Shown here in pieces: positions 56,330 through 64,000 of a stretch of 64,000 bases of DNA. The notes under the pieces are model-generated. The model made no database searches, was not told the origin of the DNA, and worked only from the letters and a program-made list of their open reading frames with translations. The position numbers were made by a program, and so were the translations under genes. Where the stretch lies: positions 1 to 64,000 of the forward strand of contig JAMLHL010000015.1 of the NCBI GenBank assembly GCA_023957125.1. Direction: 5' to 3'. Numbering within the stretch: position 1 is the stretch's first letter; the number at the start of each line of letters is the position of its first letter. This stretch comes from Chitinophagaceae bacterium. Its GTDB lineage: Bacteria; Bacteroidota; Bacteroidia; Chitinophagales; Chitinophagaceae.

Positions 56330-57025
56330 TCAGAGCACATTCATTCTTTTGTTCAGCGCCGCCCGGTATGCATCTGCTACCGGAACCGGTCGCCCGCTAA
56401 TGATCAGTGCGCCATCCTGCAAGGTATCAATTTTGGCAATGGCCACGATATAAGACCGGTGAACCCTGATAAATTTAGATACCGGCAACCTGTCCTCCAC
56501 CGACTTTAATGTAGTATGAATGGCATAAAATTTTTGAGGGGTATGGAGCTTTACATAATCCCCCATCGCCTCCGCGAATAATATATCCTCTATTTTCAAC
56601 CGCCTTACAATACTGGAATCCCGGATAAACACAAACTCGTCTTCCTCCGTTCTAACTTCCGTCTTATTACTCTCAATCATTTCCCGCGCTTTCCCTACAG
56701 CCTGGAGAAACCGCGCAAGGATAATAGGTTTAACGATATAATCTGCCACGTTCAATTCAAATGCTTCCACCGCGTACTCTTTCTTAGCGGTAGTAAAAAT
56801 AATTACCGGTCTGCGGTTTCCCAGGTTCTTCGTCAGCTCAATCCCCGTCATGCCAGGCAATTCAATATCCAGCAGCAGCAAGTCAACAGACTGCTCCCGC
56901 ATCAAATCATACACTTCCATTGCATTGGCGCACTCCCCCACCAGCTCAATATCCGTTACCTGCCGGGCCAATTGCTTCATGGTGGTTCTGGCAATCTTGT
57001 TGTCATCAACAATGAGCGTCTTCAT
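56330..57025 (-). CDS. LytTR-family response regulator
   Basis: 231 residues. Receiver: KTLIVDDNKIARTTMKQLAR, DLLLLDIELPGMTGIELTKN (phosphoacceptor Asp), IIFTTAKKEYAVEAF, KPI. LytTR DNA-binding domain: FVFIRDSSIVRRLKIEDILF, AEAMGDYVKLHT, FIRVHRSYIVAI. No cognate LytS-type kinase is adjacent; the hybrid kinase nearby has its own receiver. Confidence 0.94.
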   Translation of the reverse strand: MKTLIVDDNKIARTTMKQLARQVTDIELVGECANAMEVYDLMREQSVDLLLLDIELPGMTGIELTKNLGNRRPVIIFTTAKKEYAVEAFELNVADYIVKPIILARFLQAVGKAREMIESNKTEVRTEEDEFVFIRDSSIVRRLKIEDILFAEAMGDYVKLHTPQKFYAIHTTLKSVEDRLPVSKFIRVHRSYIVAIAKIDTLQDGALIISGRPVPVADAYRAALNKRMNVL

Positions 57026-57069
57026 CCAGCAAAAGTATTTTCTTTTCTTCTCAAATAAAGGGTTCCCCT

Positions 57070-57906
57070 TTAAAATTCAGGACGGACACGAACAATACCG
57101 AGGGATTCAGCAACAGGCATTAACCGGCTGACGTCATTCACCAGGGGAAAGTTTATCCCCAACTCAAACAGTTCTTTAAGTTCTGAAGGCTCAGCGGCGT
57201 AAAAATAGTTGATCCGGACTTTGTTTTGCTTCAATCGTTGTATGATATCCGTGGCAGGAAGCCCGTTTCCTGAAAGCAGTTGAATAAATTCCGCGCCTCT
57301 TTCCAACGTTGCATTCACATATTCATTATTGTCTTTTCTATCCTGTAATTCCATATTGCAGATCAATATGCGATTATCCGTTTCCCTGGCAGCCCGGGCA
57401 GCTTCAGCGCTACACGCCAGGAATGCCTGATGGAGTCGCTGCGTTTTTACCAGCAATTCTGTTGCCATACGCGCTTCAGAAGCGCCTCCCTTGAGATGAC
57501 AATTCAGCCAGATATTACGAGGCATAATAGCCAGGGTTTCTTCAAAAGTCGGTACTTTCACTCCTGCCGGATGTTTCGGATGTTTTACGCCGGCATCTAA
57601 TTGTTTGATTTCAGCGAGGGTCATCTCCGACACCCATCCCTTTCCATCGGTTGTACGATCAACGCGCGCATCATGCATAATCACCAGCACGCTGTCTTTG
57701 GTCAACTGGAGGTCAAACTCAATCATCTGCGCACCCTGGTATATAGCTTCCAGGAAAGCAGGAATGGTATTTTCAGGATACAAGGTCATAGATCCCCGGT
57801 GGGCACACAATCCTTTGACGGGCATTGTTACCTGGGCTCGAACCGTGTTAACACTTAAAATACCTGCTGCAAACAAAAGAAGAACCAGTTTCAATTTCAA
57901 TAGCAT
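57070..57906 (-). CDS. Glycerophosphodiester phosphodiesterase family protein
   Basis: About 278 residues from ATG 57906 (MLLKLKLVLLLFAAGILSVN signal; the frame opens 29 codons earlier). GDPD motifs: LCAHRGSMTLYPENTIPAFL, MIEFDLQLTKDSVLVIMHD, DRTTDGKG. Hydrolyses glycerophosphodiesters to glycerol 3-phosphate and an alcohol, exported. Catalytic His pair and Glu/Asp are present. Confidence 0.9.
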   Translation of the reverse strand: MLLKLKLVLLLFAAGILSVNTVRAQVTMPVKGLCAHRGSMTLYPENTIPAFLEAIYQGAQMIEFDLQLTKDSVLVIMHDARVDRTTDGKGWVSEMTLAEIKQLDAGVKHPKHPAGVKVPTFEETLAIMPRNIWLNCHLKGGASEARMATELLVKTQRLHQAFLACSAEAARAARETDNRILICNMELQDRKDNNEYVNATLERGAEFIQLLSGNGLPATDIIQRLKQNKVRINYFYAAEPSELKELFELGINFPLVNDVSRLMPVAESLGIVRVRPEF

Positions 57907-58204
57907 AAAAAAAGATTTAAAGGAGCCGGGACATACCCCGACAGCGCTGATGGTATATAATAGTTTATAAAAATAAGAAGTTGCCCGGTTCAAAAAATCT
58001 TAAATATTCAGGTTCTGAAAACCGGGGGCGAGCAATTGTTCATAAAAATATCCCGGCTTTGTCGAAAGAGGAGATTACACGCATAAAGATATTCTTCGGG
58101 CGTTTGTTAAATTTCATCCCGTTAAAAGAAATCCTTATGGAAAATCCGGTTCTTTTAAAGAAATTTGTGAAGGGTATATATTTAATCACCTGAAAAGTGC
58201 AGAG

Positions 58205-58501
58205 ATGAAAAAGAAAATGAAAACGCAGGAAACCAAGCCCGGAGAAAGCAAAGATTTCCCCGGCTACCCGCATTATCCCCGCAGGGAAGATATTTTTGAA
58301 CAGGAAGACACGGTACAACCATACGAGGAGCATAAGGACGACATGGGTATTGGCCTTGATGTTCCGGGGTCGGAACTGGATGATACAAACGAAGCCATCG
58401 GGGAAGAGGATGAAGAAAACAACTACTACAGCCTGGGTGGTGATGAACATAGTAACCTGGAAGAAAGTGAAGACGATTCATCGGGCGAGAATGGCAGGTA
58501 A
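58205..58501 (+). CDS. Small acidic hypothetical protein
   Basis: 98 residues, strongly acidic and unordered: a basic start (MKKKMKTQETKPGESKDF), then PGYPHYPRREDIFEQ, GIGLDVPGSELDD and a tail of Asp/Glu/Ser/Gly. No helix or export signal. The pattern of tyrosine/proline start then acidic tail is seen in small proteins of related bacteria, as far as I recall. Function unknown. The following 58502-58739 contains nothing recognised. Confidence 0.6.
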   Translation: MKKKMKTQETKPGESKDFPGYPHYPRREDIFEQEDTVQPYEEHKDDMGIGLDVPGSELDDTNEAIGEEDEENNYYSLGGDEHSNLEESEDDSSGENGR

Positions 58502-58739
58502 TACCTTGCGCCGGCATTTTATGAAAGAAGCGTCTGCAACACCGTTTACCAGATGCTGAGGCCGATTTAAAGTCTTTTACCGGGCTATCAGTAAAAAGGA
58601 CGCTCATCATGAAACCATATCATTGATCCCGGCGGCTATGCCTCTTTGGACGAATTCACTCTTTAACCCTTCCGCAAAATACCAGGTCTTTTCTAAAAAA
58701 CGACCATGAGTCTCTGACCAATAATACCTATATATTGAA

Positions 58740-59678
58740 TCAGGGCTTTTTCAAAAATTTAAACAACTCACTGTCGGTGGTAAGCACTACGCTGGTTTGG
58801 CTGTCGAGCGACCTTTCCAGTGTTTCCATGGATTTCACGAAACTGTATAATTCCCTCGACTGTACGTTTTTGTTATACGCGGCTGCATAAATTGCCGTAG
58901 CACTTGCATCGGCTTTTCCCCTGATCACCTGGGCGTCTTTTATGGCCGATGATTGTATCTCTGCCAGGTCCAGTTCTTTATTACCCCGTATTTTCAGCGC
59001 TTCCCCCTGCCCTTCGGATTTAAACTGTTCGGCGATCCTGTTCCTTTCACTGATCATCCGGTCGTACACCCTGTTCCTCACTTCTTCCACGTAATTTACC
59101 CTTCTGAACCGGAAGTCCAATATCCTGATGCCAAGATCGGCGGTTCTTTCATTGACCTTCCTGAGGATCATGGTTTCTATTTTATCCCGTCCAACGGAAA
59201 TGGAATCCAGGTTTTCCAGTTGCTCCAGGAAATCTTCTCCCACCTCTGGTTTGCGGTTAGTAGAACGTACAATATCAAGTAGTTCATGCGCCGCCACCGC
59301 GTTCCGGGTCTCGCCATCGAGAATATCATCCAGCCTCGACTTGGCTGATCTCTCATCTCTCAGGCGAATAAAAAACTGCAGCGAATTGGTGATCTGCCAC
59401 CGGGCATAGGTATCTACATAAATAAATTTCTTGTCTTTGGTCGGCACCTGATTAGGATGTCCGTCCCAGGCCAGGTAACGCTTATCGAAAAACTGTACTT
59501 TCTGAATAAAAGGTACTTTCAAATTTACTCCCGGCTTCACACGGGGCTCCCCTACCGGCTTTCCAAACTGGGTGACGATCGCCTGCTCCGTTTCATTAAG
59601 AATGAACACAGAACCGGAAACAGCCAGTACCGCCACTATTACTAACACAATTACTATAATTTGTTTGGGGCTGATCAT
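58740..59678 (-). CDS. hflC: HflC, membrane protease modulator
   Basis: About 312 residues from ATG 59678 (MISPKQIIVIVLVIVAVLAV membrane anchor). SPFH/band-7 domain: AIVTQFGKPVGEPRVKPGVN, KVPFIQKVQFFDKRYLAWDG, and the late MISERNRIAEQFKSEGQGEA. With HflK it forms a cage that regulates FtsH. Immediately behind hflK on the same strand. Confidence 0.94.
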   Translation of the reverse strand: MISPKQIIVIVLVIVAVLAVSGSVFILNETEQAIVTQFGKPVGEPRVKPGVNLKVPFIQKVQFFDKRYLAWDGHPNQVPTKDKKFIYVDTYARWQITNSLQFFIRLRDERSAKSRLDDILDGETRNAVAAHELLDIVRSTNRKPEVGEDFLEQLENLDSISVGRDKIETMILRKVNERTADLGIRILDFRFRRVNYVEEVRNRVYDRMISERNRIAEQFKSEGQGEALKIRGNKELDLAEIQSSAIKDAQVIRGKADASATAIYAAAYNKNVQSRELYSFVKSMETLERSLDSQTSVVLTTDSELFKFLKKP

Positions 59679-59729
59679 TGTATAAGTATTTATTTGAAAC
59701 ACTGCTATGCAGTGCCATTCGTTTATAAA

Positions 59730-60707
59730 TTATTTAGACGAGGTCGTTTTGTTACCGAGGCTCAGCAAAGGCAACACGTTGTTTCCTTTTTCGTCCACCA
59801 CCACTTTATTGCCAATTTTAGGTAATATCCTTTCCATGGTTTCGAGGTAGATCCTTTTTTTGGTAACCTCGGGTGCTTTAATATACTCCGCGTATAATGC
59901 CTCAAACCTGGCAGCGTCGCCGGTAGCGCCATTCACCCGGTTCAGCGCATAGGCTTCGGCCAATTGAATGGTTTCTTTGGCTTCGCCCCTCGCCCGCGGT
60001 ATAACGCTGTTGTATTCCGACTCGGCCTGGTTGATGAGCGTTTCCCGTTCCTGCTGGGCCTGGTTAACGCCGTTAAAAGAAGGCTTAACCGGCGCAGGCG
60101 GGTTCACATCCTGCAATACCACCTGGTCTATCCGGATCCCGTTTTCATATTCATCGCACAACTTCTGCAACAGCACTTCCATATTGGTGGCCACCTCCTG
60201 GCGTCCAATGGTCAGCACTTCATTCACCGTTCTGTCGCCCACCGATTTGCGCATGGCCGACTCGGCCATATCCCGCAGCGAACGTTCGGGGTCTTTTACC
60301 CTGAAAAGGTATTGAAAGGAATTTTCTATCCTGTATTGTACCACCCATTCCACGTCGGCCATGTTCAGATCGCCGCTTAACATGGAGGATTCAATGCTGA
60401 AGTCGCCGTCTGAATATTGGGAACGGCTGCCGATACCGGTAGTTCTGAAACCAAACTCGTGCTTAAGCTGCCGCTGAACAGGTATCTTGTACATCTTCTC
60501 AATACCAAAGGGAGCAATGAAATTAAGCCCCGGATTTACGGTTCTGCTGTATTGTCCCAGGTTCAGCACCACCCCTTCTTCTTCGGGCCCTACGGTTCTC
60601 ACGGATGTAAGGAGCAGGATCAATACAAACACTCCCAGTAATATCTTCCTGCCGTGTTTCTTTGCTAAATACCGGTAATATGCAACCTGCTGCTCGAAAT
60701 CTGTCAT
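59730..60707 (-). CDS. hflK: HflK, membrane protease modulator
   Basis: About 325 residues from ATG 60707 (MTDFEQQVAYYRYLAKKHGR; the frame opens 18 codons earlier). One membrane helix (ILLGVFVLILLLTSV), SPFH domain EGVVLNLGQYSRTVNPGLNF, then YRIENSFQYLFRVKDPERSL and the coiled FNGVNQAQQERETLINQAES. Partner of HflC, 51 bp upstream. Confidence 0.94.
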   Translation of the reverse strand: MTDFEQQVAYYRYLAKKHGRKILLGVFVLILLLTSVRTVGPEEEGVVLNLGQYSRTVNPGLNFIAPFGIEKMYKIPVQRQLKHEFGFRTTGIGSRSQYSDGDFSIESSMLSGDLNMADVEWVVQYRIENSFQYLFRVKDPERSLRDMAESAMRKSVGDRTVNEVLTIGRQEVATNMEVLLQKLCDEYENGIRIDQVVLQDVNPPAPVKPSFNGVNQAQQERETLINQAESEYNSVIPRARGEAKETIQLAEAYALNRVNGATGDAARFEALYAEYIKAPEVTKKRIYLETMERILPKIGNKVVVDEKGNNVLPLLSLGNKTTSSK

Positions 60708-60846
60708 GCTTAATCGTTTAAGGGTTGAAAATACGAAAGAATACCGGAAAGGAAAAGCCACTGCACCGCAGGGCGCAGAAAAATCTTTCGGGGCTACGCT
60801 TCATTTTCAGCGCTTCCAGTCTTCATGCGCCTGTCCCGCCCGGTTG

Positions 60847-60959
60847 GGTGCATTCCAAATTTTCGCTTTCCTGTGAGATTCCGGTCGGTGGTGACACCGA
60901 CCGGTAGCGAGCTCTACTGGCGGGTGTCCCCACCCGCCAGCGAAAATTTGGGCTGCACC
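60847..60959. repeat. Compound palindromic element with two inner hairpins
   Basis: Outer arms CCAAATTTTCGC (60855-60866) and GCGAAAATTTGG (60940-60951) are perfect, flanked by GGTGCA/TGCACC. Inside lie CCGGTCGGTG-GTGA-CACCGACCGG (60881-60904) and CTGGCGGGTG-TCCC-CACCCGCCAG (60917-60940), each 10 bp perfect. It has no reading frame and looks like a REP/MITE-type element. The gap 60708-61195 holds no gene I can support otherwise. Confidence 0.8.
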
Positions 60960-61195
60960 TGCCCTGTTAAATATTCGCCGGTTTAAAAATTTTTTATGTA
61001 TCTTTTGCCGTTAAGCAAATACTTATGAAACAAATACTAACCCTTGCCGCGTGTATAGTAGATACTACCCACGTTGCCCGGTATAAAAAATTCAACTTTA
61101 AGCCGGGCCCGGAATACGGACTTCCTATAAAAACAGAGGACTTTTCCATCTCCGGACAAAAAAGTAATCCGAATTTGACACCTTCGTTCAAAGTA

Positions 61196-61759
61196 TCATT
61201 TCTCTATGTCAATATCGTATTTGTCTAAAAGTCCGGAAACTCCCGAAATTGAAAATTTTGCTTTTTTTATCCGGTTGATTTCCGGGTCAATGGAATAATT
61301 GTAAGAAGTCCGGAAGTCGGCTTTTTCAAGTGTTGTATGATTAAAAATCGCTTGTGTCAAATTACAATTATCAAACAGGGCTCCCGTCAGGTCAGCTTCC
61401 GCAAAATCCGCTTCTTGCAACTGCGAATTTCTAAAAACTGTTTTTTTAATTTTTGTCGCGTAAAACGAGGAATGATTTAATTGGCAACCTTCAAAAGAAA
61501 AAGAAAGTCCAAACTTGTTACAGATATCAAACCGAAGGCCCAACATTTTGCAGTCTTTAAATTTTATGTTCCGAAATGCTGTGTTGCTAAGCTCTACTAA
61601 ACTAAAATTGCAACCGGTGAATGTGCAGTCTGTGAAATTAAATTCCGAAAGATCGTCATCAGCAAAGTTGCAATTGTTAAAGATGCAGTTTTCATATTCA
61701 CCTTGGCGCAACGAGTCGTTTTGATCAAAAGTTTTGTTCTGTAAATATATCTCCTCCAT
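61196..61759 (-). CDS. Pentapeptide-repeat protein
   Basis: About 187 residues from ATG 61759 (MEEIYLQNKTFDQND). Repeats of the A(D/N)LxX type with aromatic centre: CIFNN-CNFAD, FNFTD-CTFTG-CNFSL, AFRNI-KFKDC, ADFAE-ADLTG-ALFDN-CNLTQ-AIFNH. The four-sided helix mimics DNA in Qnr-type proteins that protect gyrase, but many members have other roles; the phenotype cannot be read. The frame has seven extra codons before the chosen start. Confidence 0.85.
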   Translation of the reverse strand: MEEIYLQNKTFDQNDSLRQGEYENCIFNNCNFADDDLSEFNFTDCTFTGCNFSLVELSNTAFRNIKFKDCKMLGLRFDICNKFGLSFSFEGCQLNHSSFYATKIKKTVFRNSQLQEADFAEADLTGALFDNCNLTQAIFNHTTLEKADFRTSYNYSIDPEINRIKKAKFSISGVSGLLDKYDIDIEK

Positions 61760-61933
61760 TGCTAAACTTATTGACAACAATCATGACAATAGTCATTACC
61801 AACAACAATTTCAAAATTGCAGGTAAAAATTCAAGCAGTTTATTTGTGTCTATAGCGGGTCGCTTTATAAATGATCCGCCCCCCTGAACTTCCCCAACCA
61901 AATTAATCTTATACGTACTTACAAAAGAGTCTA
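61725..61933 (-). other. Possible gene remnant overlapping the pentapeptide start
   Basis: A minus-strand frame without start codon reads DSFVSTYKINLVGEVQGGGS, FIKRPAIDTNKLLEFLPAIL, KLLLVMTIVMIVVNKF and ends inside the pentapeptide gene. The composition looks protein-like (an amphipathic stretch then a membrane helix), so it may be the 3' piece of a lost gene. No family recognised. The rest of 61934-62071 shows nothing. Confidence 0.3.
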
Positions 61934-62071
61934 TTCATTTACGAACAGTTTTGCTTCAATAGTATGATCCATACACAGTATAAGACAGGCGGAGAACGGA
62001 ACTCCGGAGAACATGTTAAATGCGAAACTGCCATACTTTACACAGCGCTGCTTCACCTACATCAGTATCAT

Positions 62072-62296
62072 TCAAACTTCTATATACCCTCCCTCCGTTA
62101 ATAGTTTTATGCCCCGCTCCGCGTCACTTTCTCTGACCAAAAGTTTGGCCTGGTCAACAGCACCTGAATATACCTGGGCTGCCAGTTCATTCTGCAGTTG
62201 TACCTGTATTCCATTTGCTTCCAGGTAGCTTTTTGCTAAATATATGTCAAAGGGTGCGCCAGACCCGGAACGCATGATTATTTTCCAACTGCCCAT
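62072..62296 (-). CDS. DUF2007 signal-transducing-like protein
   Basis: 74 residues: WKIIMRSGSGAPFDIYLAKS, YLEANGIQVQLQNELAAQVY, QAKLLVRESDAERGIKLL. Matches DUF2007, a small cytoplasmic domain of unknown role. Same strand as the heme-binding gene upstream, 26 bp away. Confidence 0.82.
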   Translation of the reverse strand: MGSWKIIMRSGSGAPFDIYLAKSYLEANGIQVQLQNELAAQVYSGAVDQAKLLVRESDAERGIKLLTEGGYIEV

Positions 62297-62322
62297 ATTA
62301 TCATTCTTACCAATTGATGAAA

Positions 62323-64000
62323 TTATTTTTCCAGCGGATGCTCTGACAGCAGCTTTTCGGGCGAATAAAAATCTTTTTTATTTTCGACAGATGCCCGCAC
62401 TTTTTTCACCAGTTCAGGTTGAATGGCCGGCGCCTGGTTGCCAAACGAATTCCGCACATAAGTTAATACCGATGCTATTTCTTCATCATTCAGTAAACCT
62501 TCAAAAGGCGTCATCGGCACCTGTCCGGGAAACTTATGTCCGTTTATTTCCAGGGGGCCCAGTAATCCTTTTAATACCACCTTTATCAGTCGTTCTTCAT
62601 TCCCGGTTACCCATTGGGTATTCGCTAACGGCGGGAATCCGGATGCCGACAAGCCTTTGCCATCCGGCTGATGACAGGTATTGCAGTAGCCATCCCGCGC
62701 GTATATTTCTTTTCCCTTTTTGAAAAGGGCCAGATCATTACCTTTTAACGACGATACGATCTGCTCTTCTTTGTGCTCTTTTACCAGTTTTCCGTTCAGA
62801 TGCGCCACGGCTGCCTCATGTGCATGCACCATCCATTCATCCAGGGGCATCTTCGCAGCCTCTTCCAGAATGGGCATACCTTTTTCCTTCCCGATCCACG
62901 AAGCCGCCACGATAGCTTCCAGCCGCACCCTTCCATGCGGATCACGGGCGGCCTGCATCAGCAGTTCGGCCTGGTCGGCCACCTGGTGACCGGTATAACG
63001 GACAACATTAACCGCAGCGGCCCGGGCACGGTAGTCTTTTGCTTTAAGCATTTCTCTCAGCAGATCCTGATCCACCTTATTCAGTCCCCAGCTTACCCAT
63101 AGCGCTTCCAGTTTATGATGCTCATACCTGGGATCATTTTTATCCAACCCGCTCACCCATTTCTTCAGTTTGGGCAGCACCTCGGAGGCATCCCTGCCTC
63201 TCAGTTCGCGTCGGGTACGGTAGCGGGTACGGTATTCCGGTAGTTTCAGATTATCCAGCAATACCTCCACAGGAGCGCCGTCTATCTTCGCCGGTGTCAC
63301 CAGCGGTCTGGAAGGATATGTGATCCGGTACACCCTTCCGTGCATGTGATCGCGCAACGGATCCCTGGCATTGTGCTGCATGTGACCGATAAGGATATTG
63401 TGCCAGTCAATCAGGTAAAGCGATCCATCGGGGGCGAACTCCATATCCACGGGGCGGAAATTTCGGTCTTCACTCACTACCAGGTCCACGCGGTGATGAC
63501 TTTTATAGCCCGTGCCACTGTCTTCTATCACGTGTTCTTTTGTTCCCAAAAAGCCAATGGTATTGTTGATGAGCATATCGCCCTGTATTTCATCGGGAAA
63601 ATGGCGGCTGGAAACAAACTCCAGCCCTGAGGTAGGCCGTACCTTATGCGCTTCTTCTATTAAATTAAAAGACTTATGTGTTGCTTCTCCATATCTGGGC
63701 AATACCGTTCCGGGCATCATCCATCTTACATCGGGGCCCGAAGTTTCGGCAAAAAATGGCTGGCCCCAGTCGTCAAATGCAATGCCCCAGGGATTGGGAA
63801 TGGAAAGCTGAGCGGTCCGTTCCAGTTTGTGCAACTGTGGCGCATAGCGGTAAAATCCACCATTGGTAGCGCGTACCGGGCCGTAGGAAGTTTCCACATT
63901 GGTATGCAGGAAAACCCCTTCCCCGGAATAAATGGCGCCGGAGGGGTCGGCTGTAAAGGCGTGGCTGTTATGATGCGTATCATGGTCGTCAAAACCGCTT
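62323..64000 (-). CDS. PVC-type heme-binding/dehydrogenase-like protein, 5' end outside window
   Basis: The frame stays open to the window edge (GFDDHDTHHNSHAFTADPSG before the first GTG at 63897). Visible order: beta-propeller (NPWGIAFDDWGQPFFAE, RPVDMEFAPDGSLYLIDWHN), HEAT-like helices (about 210-390 from the GTG), then a C-terminal cytochrome c: YARDGYCNTCHQPDGKG with CxxCH, and MTPFEGLLNDEEIASVLTYV. This arrangement is the membrane-bound dehydrogenase (PVC-type) family, exported; a role in sugar oxidation is typical. Substrate unknown. Confidence 0.88.
   Translation of the reverse strand, partial: SGFDDHDTHHNSHAFTADPSGAIYSGEGVFLHTNVETSYGPVRATNGGFYRYAPQLHKLERTAQLSIPNPWGIAFDDWGQPFFAETSGPDVRWMMPGTVLPRYGEATHKSFNLIEEAHKVRPTSGLEFVSSRHFPDEIQGDMLINNTIGFLGTKEHVIEDSGTGYKSHHRVDLVVSEDRNFRPVDMEFAPDGSLYLIDWHNILIGHMQHNARDPLRDHMHGRVYRITYPSRPLVTPAKIDGAPVEVLLDNLKLPEYRTRYRTRRELRGRDASEVLPKLKKWVSGLDKNDPRYEHHKLEALWVSWGLNKVDQDLLREMLKAKDYRARAAAVNVVRYTGHQVADQAELLMQAARDPHGRVRLEAIVAASWIGKEKGMPILEEAAKMPLDEWMVHAHEAAVAHLNGKLVKEHKEEQIVSSLKGNDLALFKKGKEIYARDGYCNTCHQPDGKGLSASGFPPLANTQWVTGNEERLIKVVLKGLLGPLEINGHKFPGQVPMTPFEGLLNDEEIASVLTYVRNSFGNQAPAIQPELVKKVRASVENKKDFYSPEKLLSEHPLEK

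Noticed and set aside
61025..61228. 67-codon plus-strand frame starting MKQILTLAAC
   Set aside because: Signal-like start but no clear continuation or family; overlaps the 3' end of the pentapeptide gene.

Overview
The window looks like a chromosomal segment of a Bacteroidota bacterium, most likely a Chitinophagaceae-type organism. Supporting signs: a type IX secretion (T9SS) C-terminal sorting domain, giant RHS/YD-repeat cell-surface proteins, DUF1573 and PepSY-like periplasmic proteins, a LytTR regulator, a PVC-type heme-binding protein, and repeated matches to the Bacteroidota -7 promoter element TAnnTTTG upstream of the tRNA, gap, crcB and other genes. All family names are recognised by eye from motifs; no database search was possible.

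Layout. 1-11.8 kb: a minus-strand surface-protein cluster (a 2,146-residue RHS protein with an unusual Cys/His insertion, a small lipoprotein behind it, a mini YD/T9SS protein, a coiled-coil/barrel protein, and a prematurely ended second RHS-type gene). 11.8-18 kb: an accessory zone with decayed genes (nucleotidyltransferase and AlbA_2-type remnants), a three-gene module (GNAT/autoinducer-synthase-like acyltransferase, PAS-LuxR regulator, ThiF/E1-like enzyme) with a shared CTACCC-N4-GGGTAG palindrome, a tRNA-Ser 3' fragment, HipBA, and an IS200/IS605 transposase stub. 18-42 kb: mostly core functions (TPR protein, outer-membrane barrel, HU-like membrane protein, GYF-like paralogs, Na+/solute symporter with tiny membrane partners, PIG-L deacetylase, amino-acid permease, dicarboxylate symporter, DedA, GT9, malate dehydrogenase, DUF1573 pair, pgk-gap). 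42.3-51.1 kb: tRNA-Glu followed by a fluoride region: two fluoride (crcB) riboswitches, one before a dynamin-like GTPase and one before crcB-DUF190-eno'-mutS-like-mutS-like-membrane protein; a VapBC pair and an outer-membrane pseudogene lie between them. 51.4-64 kb: HtrA protease, PepSY-like protein, hybrid histidine kinase, LytTR regulator, phosphodiesterase, HflKC, pentapeptide-repeat protein, DUF2007 and a heme-binding dehydrogenase-like protein running off the window.

How parts work together. The fluoride region is the most complete system. Each aptamer can form the characteristic pseudoknot, the pairings covary between the two copies, and in each the 3' pseudoknot strand can instead pair with the translation start of the downstream gene, which suggests ligand control of translation. 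Several members are damaged (eno truncated beside a palindromic repeat, GTPase 5' end and DUF211/membrane gene out of frame), so the system seems to be decaying or partly redundant. The LuxR/acyltransferase/ThiF module is the best candidate for a little-described system: one palindrome lies in the divergent promoter and a second sits about 43 bp upstream of the inferred thiF-like start site, which is where a LuxR-type activator would be expected.
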